Assembly (NCBI GenBank): GCA_014843695.1
Contig: CM026390.1
Location: 2,023,114-2,087,113, forward strand
Direction of reading: 5' to 3'
Length of the DNA stretch: 64,000 nt
From: Archivesica marissinica
Lineage: Eukaryota; Mollusca; Bivalvia; Venerida; Vesicomyidae
Made by a program: the position numbers and the translations under genes. Positions 1 through 11,939 of the stretch are shown one piece after another (position 1 is the stretch's first letter; each line of letters starts with the position of its first letter). The notes under the pieces were generated by a model that saw only the letters and a program-made list of their open reading frames with translations, was not told the origin of the DNA and did no database searches.

Positions 1-124
1 CCATTCTACATCGTGCTTCAAACCTGTATGGCTTAGAGAATATAGAACCCATTCGATATCATGCTTCAAACCTGTATGGCTTAGAAAATATAGAACCCAT
101 TCTATATCATGCTTCAAACCTGCA

Positions 125-1600
125 TGGCTTAGAGATTATAGAACCCATTCTATATCGTGCTTCAAACCTACATGGCTTAGAAAATATAATTATAGAACCC
201 ATTCTACATCGTGCTTCAAACCTGTATGGCTTAGATAATATAGAACCAATTCTATATCGTGCTTCAAACCTGCATGGTTTAGAGAATATAAATATAGAAC
301 CCATTCTATATCGTGCTTCAAACCTGTATGGCTTAGAGAATATAGAACTCATTCTATATCGTGCTTCAAACCTGTATGGCATAGAGAATATAGAACTCAT
401 TCTATATCGCGCTTCAAACCTGTATGGCTTAGAGAATATAGAACCCATTATATATCATGCTTCAAACCTGTATGGCTTAGAGAATATAGAACTCATTCTA
501 TATCGTGCTTCAAACCTGTATGGCATAGAGACTATAGATCTCATTCTATATCGCGCTTCAAACCTGTATGGCTTAGAGAATATAGATCCCATCCATATAT
601 CGTGCTTCAAACCTGATTGGTTTAGAGAATATAAATATAGAACCCATTCGATATCATGCTTCAAACCTGTATGGCTTAGAGAATATAGAACCCATTCTAT
701 ATCGTGCTTCAGACCAGCATGGTTTAGAGAATATAAATATACAACCCATTCGATATCATGCTTCAAACCTGTATGACTTAGAGAATATAGAACCCATTCT
801 ATATCATGCTTCAAACCTGTATGACTTAGAGAATATAGAACTCATTCTATATCGTGCTTCAAACCTGCATGGCTCAGAGAATATAGAACCCATTCTATAT
901 CGTGCTTCAAACCTACATGTCTTAGAGAATATAATTATAGAACCCATTCTACATCGTGCTTCAAACCTGCATGGCTCAGAGAATATAGAACCCATTCTAT
1001 ATCGTGCTTCAAACCTACATGGCTTAGAGAATATAAATATAAAACACATTCTATATCGTGCTTCAAACCTGCATGGCTTAGAGAATATAGAACCCATTCT
1101 ACATCGTACTTCAAACTTGCATGGCGTAGAGAATATAGAACCCATTCTATATCGTGATTCAAACCTACATGGCTTAGAGAATATAATTATAGAACCCATT
1201 CTACATCGTGCTTCAAACCTGTATGGCTTAGAGTATATAGAACCCATTCGATATCATGCTTCAAACCTGTATGGCTTAGAGAATATAAAACCCATTCTAT
1301 ATTATGCTTCAAACCTGCATGGCTTAGAGAATATAGAACCCATTCTATATCGTGCTTCAAACCTACCTGGCTTAGAGAATATAATTATATAACCCATTCT
1401 ACATCGTGCTTCAAACCTGTATGGCTTAGATAATATAGAACCCATTCTATATCGTGCTTCAAACCTGCATGGTTTAGAGAATATAAATATAGAACCCATT
1501 CTATATCGTGCTTCAAACCTGTATGGCTTAGAGAATATAGAACTCATTCTATATCGTGCTTCAAACCTGTATGGCATAGAGAATATAGAACTCATTCTAT
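125..1600 (+). repeat. HOR block A, copy 1
   Basis: This ordered series of variant monomers recurs at 7007-8430 with an offset of 6,882 bp. Shared landmarks in the same order include CTTAGAAAATATAATTATAG, TTAGATAATATAGAACCAA, GACTATAGATCTC, TCAGACCAGCATGG, CATGTCTTAGAG and CATCGTACTTCAAACTTGC. The reverse-strand translation of 804-1247 is identical, residue for residue over 147 codons, to 7686-8129 and 31739-32182. One monomer near 1270-1320 is absent from copy 2. Confidence 0.85.
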
Positions 1601-1896
1601 ATCGCGCTTCAAACCTGTATGGCTTAGAGAATATAGAACCCATTCTATATCATGCTTCAAAACTGTATGGCTTAGAGAATATAGAACTCATTATATATCG
1701 TGCTTCAAACCTGTATGACGTAGAGACTATAGATCTCATTCTATATCGCGCTTCAAACCTGTATAGCTTAGAGAATATAGATCCCATCCATATATCGTGC
1801 TTCAAACCTGCATGGTTTAGAGAATATAAATATAGAACCCATTCGATATCATGCTTCAAACCTGTATGGCACAGAGAATATAGAACCCATTCTATA

Positions 1897-3892
1897 TCAT
1901 GCTTCAAACCTGTATGGCTTAGAGAATATAGAACTCATTCTATATCCTGCTTCAAACCTGCATGGCACAGAGAATATAGAACCCATTCTATATCGTGCTT
2001 CAAACCTACATGGCTTAGAGAATATAATTATAGAACCCATTCTACATCGAGCTTCAAACCTGCATGGCTCAGAGAATATAGAACCCATTCTATATCGTGC
2101 TTCAAACCTGTATGGCTTAGAGAATATAGAACCCATTCTATATCGTGCTTCAAACCTGCATGGTTTAGAGAATATAAATATAGCACCCATTCTATATCGT
2201 GCTTCAAACCTGTATGGCTTAGAGAATATAGAACCCATTCTATATCATGCTTCAAACCTGTATGGCTTAGAGAATATAGAACTCATTCTATATCGTGCTT
2301 CAAACCTGTATGGCATAGAGAATATAGAACTCATTCTATATCGCGCTTCAATCCTGTATGGCTTAGAGAATATAGAACCCATCCATATATCGTGCTTCAA
2401 ACCTGCATGGCTCAGAGAGTATATAACCCATTCTATATCGTGCTTCAAACCTACATGGCTTAGAGAATATAAATATAAAACCCATTCTATATCGTGCTTC
2501 AAACCTGCATGGCTTAGAGAATATAGAACCCATTCTATATCGTGATTCAAACCTACATAGCTTAGAGAATATAATTATAGAAGCCATTCTACATCGTGCT
2601 TCAAACCTGTATGGCTTAGAGAATATAGAACCCATTCTATATCATGCTTCAAACCTGCATGGCTTAGAGATTATAGAACCCATTCTATATCGTGCTTCAA
2701 ACCTACATGGCTTAGAGAATATATATATAGAACCCATTCTATATCGTGCTTCAAACCTGTATGGCTTAGAGAATATAGAACTCATTCTATATCGTGCTTC
2801 AAACCTGTATGGCATAGAGAATATAGAACTCATTCTATATCGCGCTTCAAACCTGTATGGCTTAGAGAATATAGAACTCATTCTATATCGTGCTTCAAAC
2901 CTGTATGGCATAGAGACTATAGATCTCATTCTATATCGCGCTTCAAACCTGAATGGTTTAGAGAATATAAATATAGAACCCATTCGATATCATGCTTCAA
3001 ACCTGTATGGCTTAGAGAATATAGAACCCATTCTATATCATGCTTCAAACCTGTATGGCTTAGAGAATATAGAACCCATTCTATATCGTGCTTCAAACCT
3101 GCATGGTTTAGAGAATATAAATATAGAACCCATTCGATATCATGCTTCAAACCTGTATGACTTAGAGAATATAGAACCCATTCTATATCATGCTTCAAAC
3201 CTGTATGGCTTAGAGAATATAGAACTCATTCTATATCGTGATTCAAACCTGTATGGCATAGAGAATATAGAACTCATTCTATATCGCGCTTCAAACCTGT
3301 ATGGCTTAGAGAATATAGATCCCATCCATAAATCGTGCTTCAAACCTGAATTGTTTAGAGAATATAAATATAGAACCCATTCGATATCATGCTTCAAACC
3401 TGTATGGCTTAGAGAATATAGAACCCATTCTATATCGTGCTTCAAAACTGCATGGTTTAGAGAATATAAATATAGAACCCATTCGATATCATGCTTCAAA
3501 CCTGTATGACTTAGAGAATATAGAACCCATTCTATATCATGCTTCAAACCTGTATGGCTTAGAGAATATAGAACTCATTCTATATCGTGCTTCAAACCTG
3601 TATGGCATAGAGAATATAGAACTCATTCTATATCGCGCTTCAAACCTGTATGGCTTAGAGAATATAGAACCCATCCATATATCGTGCTTCAAACCTGCAT
3701 GGTTTAGAGAATATAAATATAGAACCCATTCGATATCATGCTTCAAACCTGTATGGCTTAGAGAATATAGAACCCATTCTATATCATGCTTCAAACCTGT
3801 ATGGCTTAGAGAATATAGAACTCATTCTATATCGTGCTTCAAACCTGCATGGCTCAGAGAATATAGAACCCATTCTATATCGTGCTTCAAAC
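1897..3892 (+). repeat. HOR block B, copy 1
   Basis: This block of about 2 kb recurs at 4425-6314. The offset is 2,528 bp in the left part and 2,422 bp in the right part, because about 106 bp are missing in the second copy. Landmarks are CTATATCCTGCTTC, AATATAGCACCC, CTTCAATCCTGTATGG, CAGAGAGTATATAACCC, CATAAATCGTGC and CTGAATTGTTTAGAG. Confidence 0.85.
2963..2995 (+). repeat. 54-bp monomer class with AATATA hexamer and CGATATCATGC
   Basis: This is an example of the second long class. The hexamer AATATA is exactly duplicated before GAACCC. In many copies the next bases read CATTCGATATCATGC instead of CATTCTATATCGTGC, creating a GATATC palindrome. The preceding monomer often ends in GGTTTAGAG rather than GGCTTAGAG. 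The class is common in 1-8200, 26800-28400, 31570-31700 and 42350-49340 and almost absent from the uniform zones. A subset keeps CATTCTATATCGTGC, for example near 280 and 12740. Confidence 0.88.
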
Positions 3893-4424
3893 CTGTATGG
3901 CTTAGAGAATATAGAACTCATTCTATATCGTGCTTCAAACCTACATGGCTTAGAGAATATAATTATATAACCCATTCTACATCGTGCTTCAAACCTGTAT
4001 GGCTTAGATAATATAGAACCCATTCTATATCGTGCTTCAAACCTGCATGGTTTAGAGAATATAAATATAGAACCCATTCTATATCGTGCTTCAAACCTGT
4101 ATGGCTTAGAGAATATAGAACCCATTCTATATCGTGCTTCAAACCTGTATGGCATAGAGAATATAGAACTCATTCTATATCGCGCTTCAAACCTGTATGG
4201 CTTAGAGAATATAGAACCCATTCTATATCATGCTTCAAACTGTATGGCTTAGAGAATATAGAACTCATTCTATATCGTGCTTCAAACCTGTATGACTTAG
4301 AGAATATAGAACTCATTCTATATCGTGCTTCAAACCTGTATGGCTTAGAGAATATAGAACCCATTCTATATCGTGCTTCAAACCTGCATGGTTTAGAGAA
4401 TATAAATATAGAACCCATTCGATA

Positions 4425-6314
4425 TCATGCTTCAAACCTGTATGGCTTAGAGAATATAGAACTCATTCTATATCCTGCTTCAAACCTGCATGGCTCAGAG
4501 AATATAGAACCCATTCTATATCGTGCTTCAAACCTACATGGCTTAGAGAATATAATTATAGAACCCATTCTACATCGTGCTTCAAACCTGCATGGCTCAG
4601 AGAATATAGAACCCATTCTATATCGTGCTTCAAACCTGTATGGCTTAGAGAATATAGAACCCATTCTATATCGTGCTTCAAACCTGCATGGTTTAGAGAA
4701 TATAAATATAGCACCCATTCTATATCGTGCTTCAAACCTGTATGGCTTAGAGAATATAGAACCCATTCTATATCATGCTTCAAACCTGTATGGCTTAGAG
4801 AATATAGAACTCATTCTATATCGTGCTTCAAACCTGTATGGCATAGAGAATATAGAACTCATTCTATATCGTGCTTCAATCCTGTATGGCTTAGAGAATA
4901 TAGAACCCATCCATATATCGTGCTTCAAACCTGCATGGCTCAGAGAGTATATAACCCATTCTATATCGTGCTTCAAACCTACATGGCTTAGAGAATATAA
5001 ATATAAAACCCATTCTATATCGTGCTTCAAACCTGCATGGCTTAGAGAATATAGAACCCATTCTATATCGTGATTCAAACCTACATAGCTTAGAGAATAT
5101 AATTATAGAAGCCATTCTACATCGTGCTTCAAACCTGTATGGCTTAGAGAATATAGAACCCATTCTATATCATGCTTCAAACCTGCATGGCTTAGAGATT
5201 ATAGAACCCATTCTATATCGTGCTTCAAACCTACATGGCTTAGAGAATATATATATAGAACCCATTCTATATCGTGCTTCAAACCTGTATGGCTTAGAGA
5301 ATATAGAACTCATTCTATATCGTGCTTCAAACCTGTATGGCTTAGAGAATATAGAACTCATTCTATATCGTGCTTCAAACTGTATGGTTAGAGAATATAG
5401 AACCCATTCATATCTGCTTCAAACCTGTATGGCTTAGAGAATATAGAACCCATTCTATATCGTGCTTCAAACCTGTATGGCTTAGAGAATATAGAACCCA
5501 TTCTATATCGTGCTTCAAACCTGCATGGTTTAGAGAATATAAATATAGAACCCATTCGATATCATGCTTCAAACCTGTATGGCTTAGAGAATATAGAACC
5601 CATTCTATATCATGCTTCAAACCTGTATGGCTTAGAGAATATAGAACTCATTCTATATCGTGATTCAAACCTGTATGGCATAGAGAATATAGAACTCATT
5701 CTATATCGCGCTTCAAACCTGTATGGCTTAGAGAATATAGATCCCATCCATAAATCGTGCTTCAAACCTGAATTGTTTAGAGAATATAAATATAGAACCC
5801 ATTCGATATCATGCTTCAAACCTGTATGGCTTAGAGAATATAGAACCCATTCTATATCGTGCTTCAAAACTGCATGGTTTAGAGAATATAAATATAGAAC
5901 CCATTCGATATCATGCTTCAAACCTGTATGACTTAGAGAATATAGAACCCATTCTATATCATGCTTCAAACCTGTATGGCTTAGAGAATATAGAACTCAT
6001 TCTATATCGTGCTTCAAACCTGTATGGCATAGAGAATATAGAACTCATTCTATATCGCGCTTCAAACCTGTATGGCTTAGAGAATATAGAACCCATCCAT
6101 ATATCGTGCTTCAAACCTGCATGGTTTAGAGAATATAAATATAGAACCCATTCGATATCATGCTTCAAACCTGTATGGCTTAGAGAATATAGAACCCATT
6201 CTATATCATGCTTCAAACCTGTATGGCTTAGAGAATATAGAACTCATTCTATATCGTGCTTCAAACCTGCATGGCTCAGAGAATATAGAACCCATTCTAT
6301 ATCGTGCTTCAAAC
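4425..6314 (+). repeat. HOR block B, copy 2, with internal deletion
   Basis: This copy follows 1897-3892 closely except around 5380-5418, where about two monomers are missing and the junction is degraded (CAAACTGTATGGTTAG, CATTCATATCTGCTTC). The damaged junction marks either the deletion point or a local consensus error. Confidence 0.83.
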
Positions 6315-6419
6315 CTACATGGCTTAGAGAATATAATTATAGAACCCATTCTACATCGTGCTTCAAACCTGCATGGCTCAGAGAGTATAGAACCCATTCT
6401 ATATCGTGCTTCAAACCTA

Positions 6420-6975
6420 CATGGCTTAGAGAATAAATATAAAACCCATTCTATATCGTGCTTCAAACCTGCATGGCTTAGAGAATATAGAACCCATTCT
6501 ATATCGTGCTTCAAACTTGCATGGCTTAGAGAATATAGAACCCATTCTATATCGTGATTCAAACCTATATGGCTTAGAGAATATAGAACCCATTCTATAT
6601 CGTGCTTCAAACCTGTATGGCTTAGAGAATATAGAACCCATTCTATATCGTGCTTCAAACCTGTATGGCTTAGAGAATATAATATAGAACCCATTCTACA
6701 TCGTGCTTCAAACCTGTATGGCTTAGAGAATATATATAGAACCCATTCTATATCGTGCTTCAAACCTGCATGGCTTAGAGAATATAAGAACCCATTCTAC
6801 ATCGTGCTTCAAACCTGTATGGCTTAGAGAATATAGACCATTCTATATCGTGCTTCAAACCTGCATGGCTTAGAGAATATAGAACCCATTCTATATCATG
6901 CTTCAAACCTGTATGGCTTAGAGAATATAGAACCCATTCTATATCGTGCTTCAAACCTGCATGGCTTGAATATAG
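6420..6975 (+). repeat. Cluster of irregular monomer junctions
   Basis: Within about 550 bp several monomers have unique short indels around AATATAGAACCC: GAATAAATATAAAACCC, AATATAATATAGAACCC, AATATATATAGAACCC, AATATAAGAACCC, ATAGACCATTC and GGCTTGAATATAG. None recurs as a class. The stretch lies at the junction between blocks B and A and may be a recombination scar or poorly corrected sequence. Confidence 0.75.
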
Positions 6976-7006
6976 AACCCATTCTATATCGTGCTTCAAA
7001 CCTGCA

Positions 7007-8430
7007 TGGCTTAGAGAATATAGAACCCATTCTATATCGTGCTTCAAACCTACATGGCTTAGAAAATATAATTATAGAACCCATTCTACATCGTGCTTCA
7101 AACCTGTATGGCTTAGATAATATAGAACCAATTCTATATCGTGCTTCAAACCTGCATGGTTTAGAGAATATAAATATAGAACCCATTCTATATCGTGCTT
7201 CAAACCTGTATGGCTTAGAGAATATAGAACTCATTCTATATCGTGCTTCAAACCTGTATGGCATAGAGAATATAGAACTCATTCTATATCGCGCTTCAAA
7301 CCTGTATGGCTTAGAGAATATAGAACCCATTATATATCATGCTTCAAACCTGTATGGCTTAGAGAATATAGAACTCATTCTATATCGTGCTTCAAACCTG
7401 TATGGCATAGAGACTATAGATCTCATTCTATATCGCGCTTCAAACCTGTATGGCTTAGAGAATATAGATCCCATCCATATATCGTGCTTCAAACCTGATT
7501 GGTTTAGAGATTATAAATATAGAACCCATTCGATATCATGCTTCAAACCTGTATGGCTTAGAGAATATAGAACCCATTCTATATCGTGCTTCAGACCAGC
7601 ATGGTTTAGAGAATATAAATATAGAACCCATTCGATATCATGCTTCAAACCTGTATGACTTAGAGAATATAGAACCCATTCTATATCATGCTTCAAACCT
7701 GTATGACTTAGAGAATATAGAACTCATTCTATATCGTGCTTCAAACCTGCATGGCTCAGAGAATATAGAACCCATTCTATATCGTGCTTCAAACCTACAT
7801 GTCTTAGAGAATATAATTATAGAACCCATTCTACATCGTGCTTCAAACCTGCATGGCTCAGAGAATATAGAACCCATTCTATATCGTGCTTCAAACCTAC
7901 ATGGCTTAGAGAATATAAATATAAAACACATTCTATATCGTGCTTCAAACCTGCATGGCTTAGAGAATATAGAACCCATTCTACATCGTACTTCAAACTT
8001 GCATGGCGTAGAGAATATAGAACCCATTCTATATCGTGATTCAAACCTACATGGCTTAGAGAATATAATTATAGAACCCATTCTACATCGTGCTTCAAAC
8101 CTGTATGGCTTAGAGTATATAGAACCCATTCGATATCATGCTTCAAACCTGTATGGCTTAGAGAATATAGAACCCATTCTATATCGTGCTTCAAACCTAC
8201 ATGGCTTAGAGAATATAATTATATAACCCATTCTACATCGTGCTTCAAACCTGTATGGCTTAGATAATATAGAACCCATTCTATATCGTGCTTCAAACCT
8301 GCATGGTTTAGAGAATATAAATATAGAACCCATTCTATATCGTGCTTCAAACCTGTATGGCTTAGAGAATATAGAACTCATTCTATATCGTGCTTCAAAC
8401 CTGTATGGCATAGAGAATATAGATCTCATT
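7007..8430 (+). repeat. HOR block A, copy 2
   Basis: This is the second copy of the block at 125-1600, with the same variant order and one fewer monomer near 8144. Only a few differences were noticed on reading. The sequence between the two copies holds two copies of block B, so blocks A and B together form a larger nested arrangement. Confidence 0.85.
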
Positions 8431-9293
8431 CTATATCGTGCTTCAAACCTGTATGGCTTAGAGAATATAGATCCCATCCTATATCGTGCTTCAAACCTGT
8501 TTGGTTTAGAGAATATAGAACCCATTCTATATCATGCTTCAAACCTGTATGGCTTAGAGAATATAGAACCCATTCTATATCGTGCTTCAAACCTGCATGG
8601 CTTAGAGAATATAGATCTCATTCTATATCGCGCTTCAAACCTGTATGCTTAGAGAATATAGATCCCATCCTATATCGTGCTTCAAACCTGCATGGTTTAG
8701 AGAATATTAGAACCCATTCTATATCATGCTTCAAACCTGTATGGCTTAGAGAATATAGAACCCATTCTATATCGTGCTTCAAACCTGTATGGCTTAGAGA
8801 ATATAGAACTCATTCTATATCGTGCTTCAAACCTGCATGGCTTAGAGAATATAGAACCCATTCTATATCGTGCTTCAAACCTGCATGGCTTAGAGAATAT
8901 AATTATAGAACCCATTCTATATCGTGCTTCAAACCTGCATGGCTTAGAGAATATAGAACCCATTCTATATCGTGCTTCAAACCTGCATGGCTTAGAGAAT
9001 ATATGAACCCATTCTATATCGTGCTTCAAACCTGCATGGCTTAGAGAATATAGAACCCATTCTATATCGTGCTTCAAACCTGCATGGCTTAGAGAATATA
9101 ATTATAGAACCCATTCTATATCGTGCTTCAAACCTGTATGGCTTAGAGAATATAGAACCCATTCTATATCGTGCTTCAAACCTGCATGGCTTAGAGAATA
9201 TAGAACCCATTCTATATCGTGCTTCAAACCTGCATGGCTTAGAGAATATAGAACCCATTCTATATCGTGCTTCAAACCTGTATGGCTTAGAGA

Positions 9294-9313
9294 ATATAGA
9301 ACCCATTCTATAT
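9294..9313. repeat. Dyad symmetry in each standard monomer
   Basis: The left arm ATATAGAA and right arm TTCTATAT are perfect 8-bp reverse complements around the 4-base loop CCCA. The element recurs about every 48 bp wherever the monomer is standard. It is broken in monomers carrying CTACAT after the ATTATA insertion and in those with CGATATC. Short dyads are common in centromeric satellites, but whether this one extrudes or binds a protein cannot be told from sequence. It is not a terminator: the arms are A/T rich and there is no adjacent gene. Confidence 0.85.
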
Positions 9314-9344
9314 CGTGCTTCAAACCTGCATGGCTTAGAGAATA
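9297..9344 (+). repeat. Reference consensus monomer (48 bp)
   Basis: This copy matches the majority base at every position in the uniform zones and is offered as the type monomer. Counting from TAGAACCC, it holds 15 A, 11 C, 8 G and 14 T. It contains one CpG, at monomer positions 18-19, and the trimorphic dinucleotide GC/GT/AC at positions 32-33. The start point is arbitrary because the array is tandem. The length of 48 is divisible by three, which is why several frames stay open across many copies. Confidence 0.95.
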
Positions 9345-10759
9345 TAGAACCCATTCTATATCGTGCTTCAAACCTGCATGGCTTAGAGAATATAGAACCC
9401 ATTCTATATCGTGCTTCAAACCTGCATGGCTTAGAGAATATAGAAACCATTCTATATCGTGCTTCAAACCTGCATGGCTTAGAGAATATAGAACCCATTC
9501 TATATCATGCTTCAAACCTGCATGGCTTAGAGAATATAGAACCCATTCTACATCGTGCTTCAAACCTGCATGGCTTAGAGAATATAGAACCCATTCTATA
9601 TCGTGCTTCAAACCTGCATGGCTTAGAGAATATAGAACCCATTCTATATCGTGCTTCAAACCTGCATGGCTTAGAGAATATAGAACCCATTCTATATCGT
9701 GCTTCAAACCTGTATGGCTTAGAGAATATAGAACCCATTCTACATCGTGCTTCAAACCTGTATGGCTTAGAGAATATAGAACCCATTCTATATCGTGCTT
9801 CAAACCTGTATGGCTTAGAGAATATAGAACCCATTCTATATCGTGCTTCAAACCTGCATGGCTTAGAGAATATAGAACCCATTCTATATCGTGCTTCAAA
9901 CCTGCATGGCTTAGAGAATATAGAACCCATTCTATATCGTGCTTCAAACCTGCATGGCTTAAATAATATAGAACCCATTCTATATCGTGCTTCAAACCTG
10001 TATGGCTTAGAGAATATAGAACCCATTCTATATCTTGCTTCAAACCTGCATGGCTTAGAGAATATAGAACCCATTCTATATCGTGCTTCAAACCTGCATG
10101 GCTTAGAGAATATAGAACCCATTCTATATCGTGCTTCAAACCTGTATGGCTTAGAGAATATAGAACCCATTCTATATCGTGCTTCAAACCTGTATGGCTT
10201 AGAGAATATAGAACCCATTCTATATCGTGCTTCAAACCTGTATGGCTTAGAGAATATAGAACCCATTCTATATCATGCTTCAAACCTGCATGGTTTAGAG
10301 AATATAGAACCCATTCTATATCGTGCTTAAAAACTGCATGGCTTAGAGAATATAGAACCCATTCTATATCGTGCCTCAAACCTTCATGGATTGGATAATA
10401 TAGAACCCATTCTATATCGTGCCTCAAACATGCATGGCTTGGAGAATATAAATATAGAACCCATTCTATATCGTGCATCAAACCTGTATGGCTTAGAGAA
10501 TATAATTATAGAACCCATTCTATATCGTGCTTCAAACCTACATGGGTTAGAGAATATAGAACCCATTCTATATCATGCTTCAAACCTGCATGGCTTAGAG
10601 AATATAATTATAGAACCCATTCTACATCGTGCTTCAAACCTGCATGGCTTAGAGAATATAGAAACCATTCTATATCATGCTTCAAACCTGCATGGCTTAG
10701 AGAATATAAAACCCATTCTATATCGTGCTTCAAACCTGCATGGCTTAGAGAATATAGAA

Positions 10760-10777
10760 CCCATCCATATATCGTGC
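10760..10777 (+). repeat. 49-bp monomer class with CATCCATATATCG
   Basis: In this class CATTCTATATCG is replaced by CATCCATATATCG, adding one base. It recurs near 590, 10760, 11097, 11483, 13145, 15067, 16233, 20231, 34504, 36030 and elsewhere. It is usually followed by CTGTATGG and is often preceded by a monomer ending TTAAATAATATAG. The extra base shifts the reading from one phantom open frame to another, which argues against protein-coding constraint. Confidence 0.88.
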
Positions 10778-11454
10778 TTCAAACCTGTATGGCTTAGAGA
10801 ATATAGAACCCATTCTATATCGTGCTTCAAACCTACATGGCTTAGAGAATATAGAACCCATTCTACATCATGCTTCAAACTTGCATGGCTTAGAGAATAT
10901 AGAACCCATTCTATATCGTGCTTCAAACCTGCATGGCTTAGAGAATATAGAAACCATTCTATATCGTGCTTCAAACCTGCATGGCTTAGAGAATATAGAA
11001 ACCATTCTATATCATGCTTCAAACCTGCATGGCTTAGAGAATATAGAACCCATTCTACATCGTGCTTCAAACCTGCATGGCTTAGAGAATATAGAACCCA
11101 TCCATATATCGTGCTTCAAACCTGTATGGCTTAGAGAATATAGAACCCATTCTATATCGTGCTTCAAACCTGCATGGCTTAGAGAATATAGAACCCATTC
11201 TATATTGTGCTTCAAACCTGCATAGCTTGGAGAATATAGAACCCATTCTACATCGTGCTTCAAACCTGTATGGCTTAGAGAATATAGAACACATTATATA
11301 TCGTGTTTCAAACCTGTATGGCTTTGAGAATATAGAACCTATTCTATATCGTGCTTCAAACCTGTATGGCTTAGAGAATATAGAACCCATTCTATATCGT
11401 GCTTCAAACCTGCATGGCTTAGAGAAGATAGAACACATTATTTATCGTGCTTCA

Positions 11455-11705
11455 AACCTGCATGGCTTAAATAATATAGAACCCATCCATATATCGTTCT
11501 TCAAACCTGTATGGCTTAGAGAATATAGAACCCATTCTATATCGTGCTTCAAACCTGCATGGTTTAGAGAATATAGAACCCATTCTACATCGTGCTTCAA
11601 ACCTGCATGGCTTAGAGTATATAGAACCCATTCTATATCGTGCTTCATACCTGCATGGCTTAGAGAATATAGAACCCAATCTATATCGGCTTCAAACCTG
11701 CATGG
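11455..11705 (+). repeat. HOR block D, copy 1
   Basis: This short block contains TTAAATAATATAG, CCATCCATATATCGTTCTTC, CTTAGAGTATATAGAACCC, GTGCTTCATACCTGC and CCAATCTATATCGGCTTC in order. It is repeated at 14314-14564 and 15039-15289. Confidence 0.83.
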
Positions 11706-11939
11706 CTTAGAGAATATAGAACCCATTCTATATCGTGCTTCAAAACTGTATGGCTTAGAGAATATAGAACCCATTCTATATCGTGATTCAAACCTGTATG
11801 GCTTAGAGAATATAGAACCCATTCCATATTGTGCTTCAAACCTGTATGGCTTAGAGAATATAGAATCCATTTTATATCGTGCTTCAAACCTGCATGGCTT
11901 AGAGAATATAGAATCCATTCTATATTGAGCTTCAAAACT

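Larger units (their letters stand above)
8820..10320 (+). repeat. Uniform monomer zone 1
   Basis: About thirty consecutive monomers differ from the type copy mainly by the GC/GT choice in CTGCATGG or CTGTATGG and by occasional CTACATCG. A few ATTATA insertions lie near its left side, around 8900 and 9101. Phantom open frames are longest where indels are absent, for example 9102-10481 on the minus strand (459 codons). The zone suggests recent local homogenisation. Confidence 0.85.

Noticed and set aside
9294..9313. Rho-independent terminator hairpin
   Set aside because: The stem is A/T rich, has no T-run after it, is repeated hundreds of times and follows no gene.
8820..10320. CRISPR array
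   Set aside because: Repeats are directly adjacent with no unique spacers, the period is a single 48-bp monomer, and no cas-like gene is present.
9102..10481. 459-codon minus-strand frame with 16-residue repeats
   Set aside because: It is explained by a 48-bp period with no stop in this phase; the same interval is also open in another minus-strand phase.
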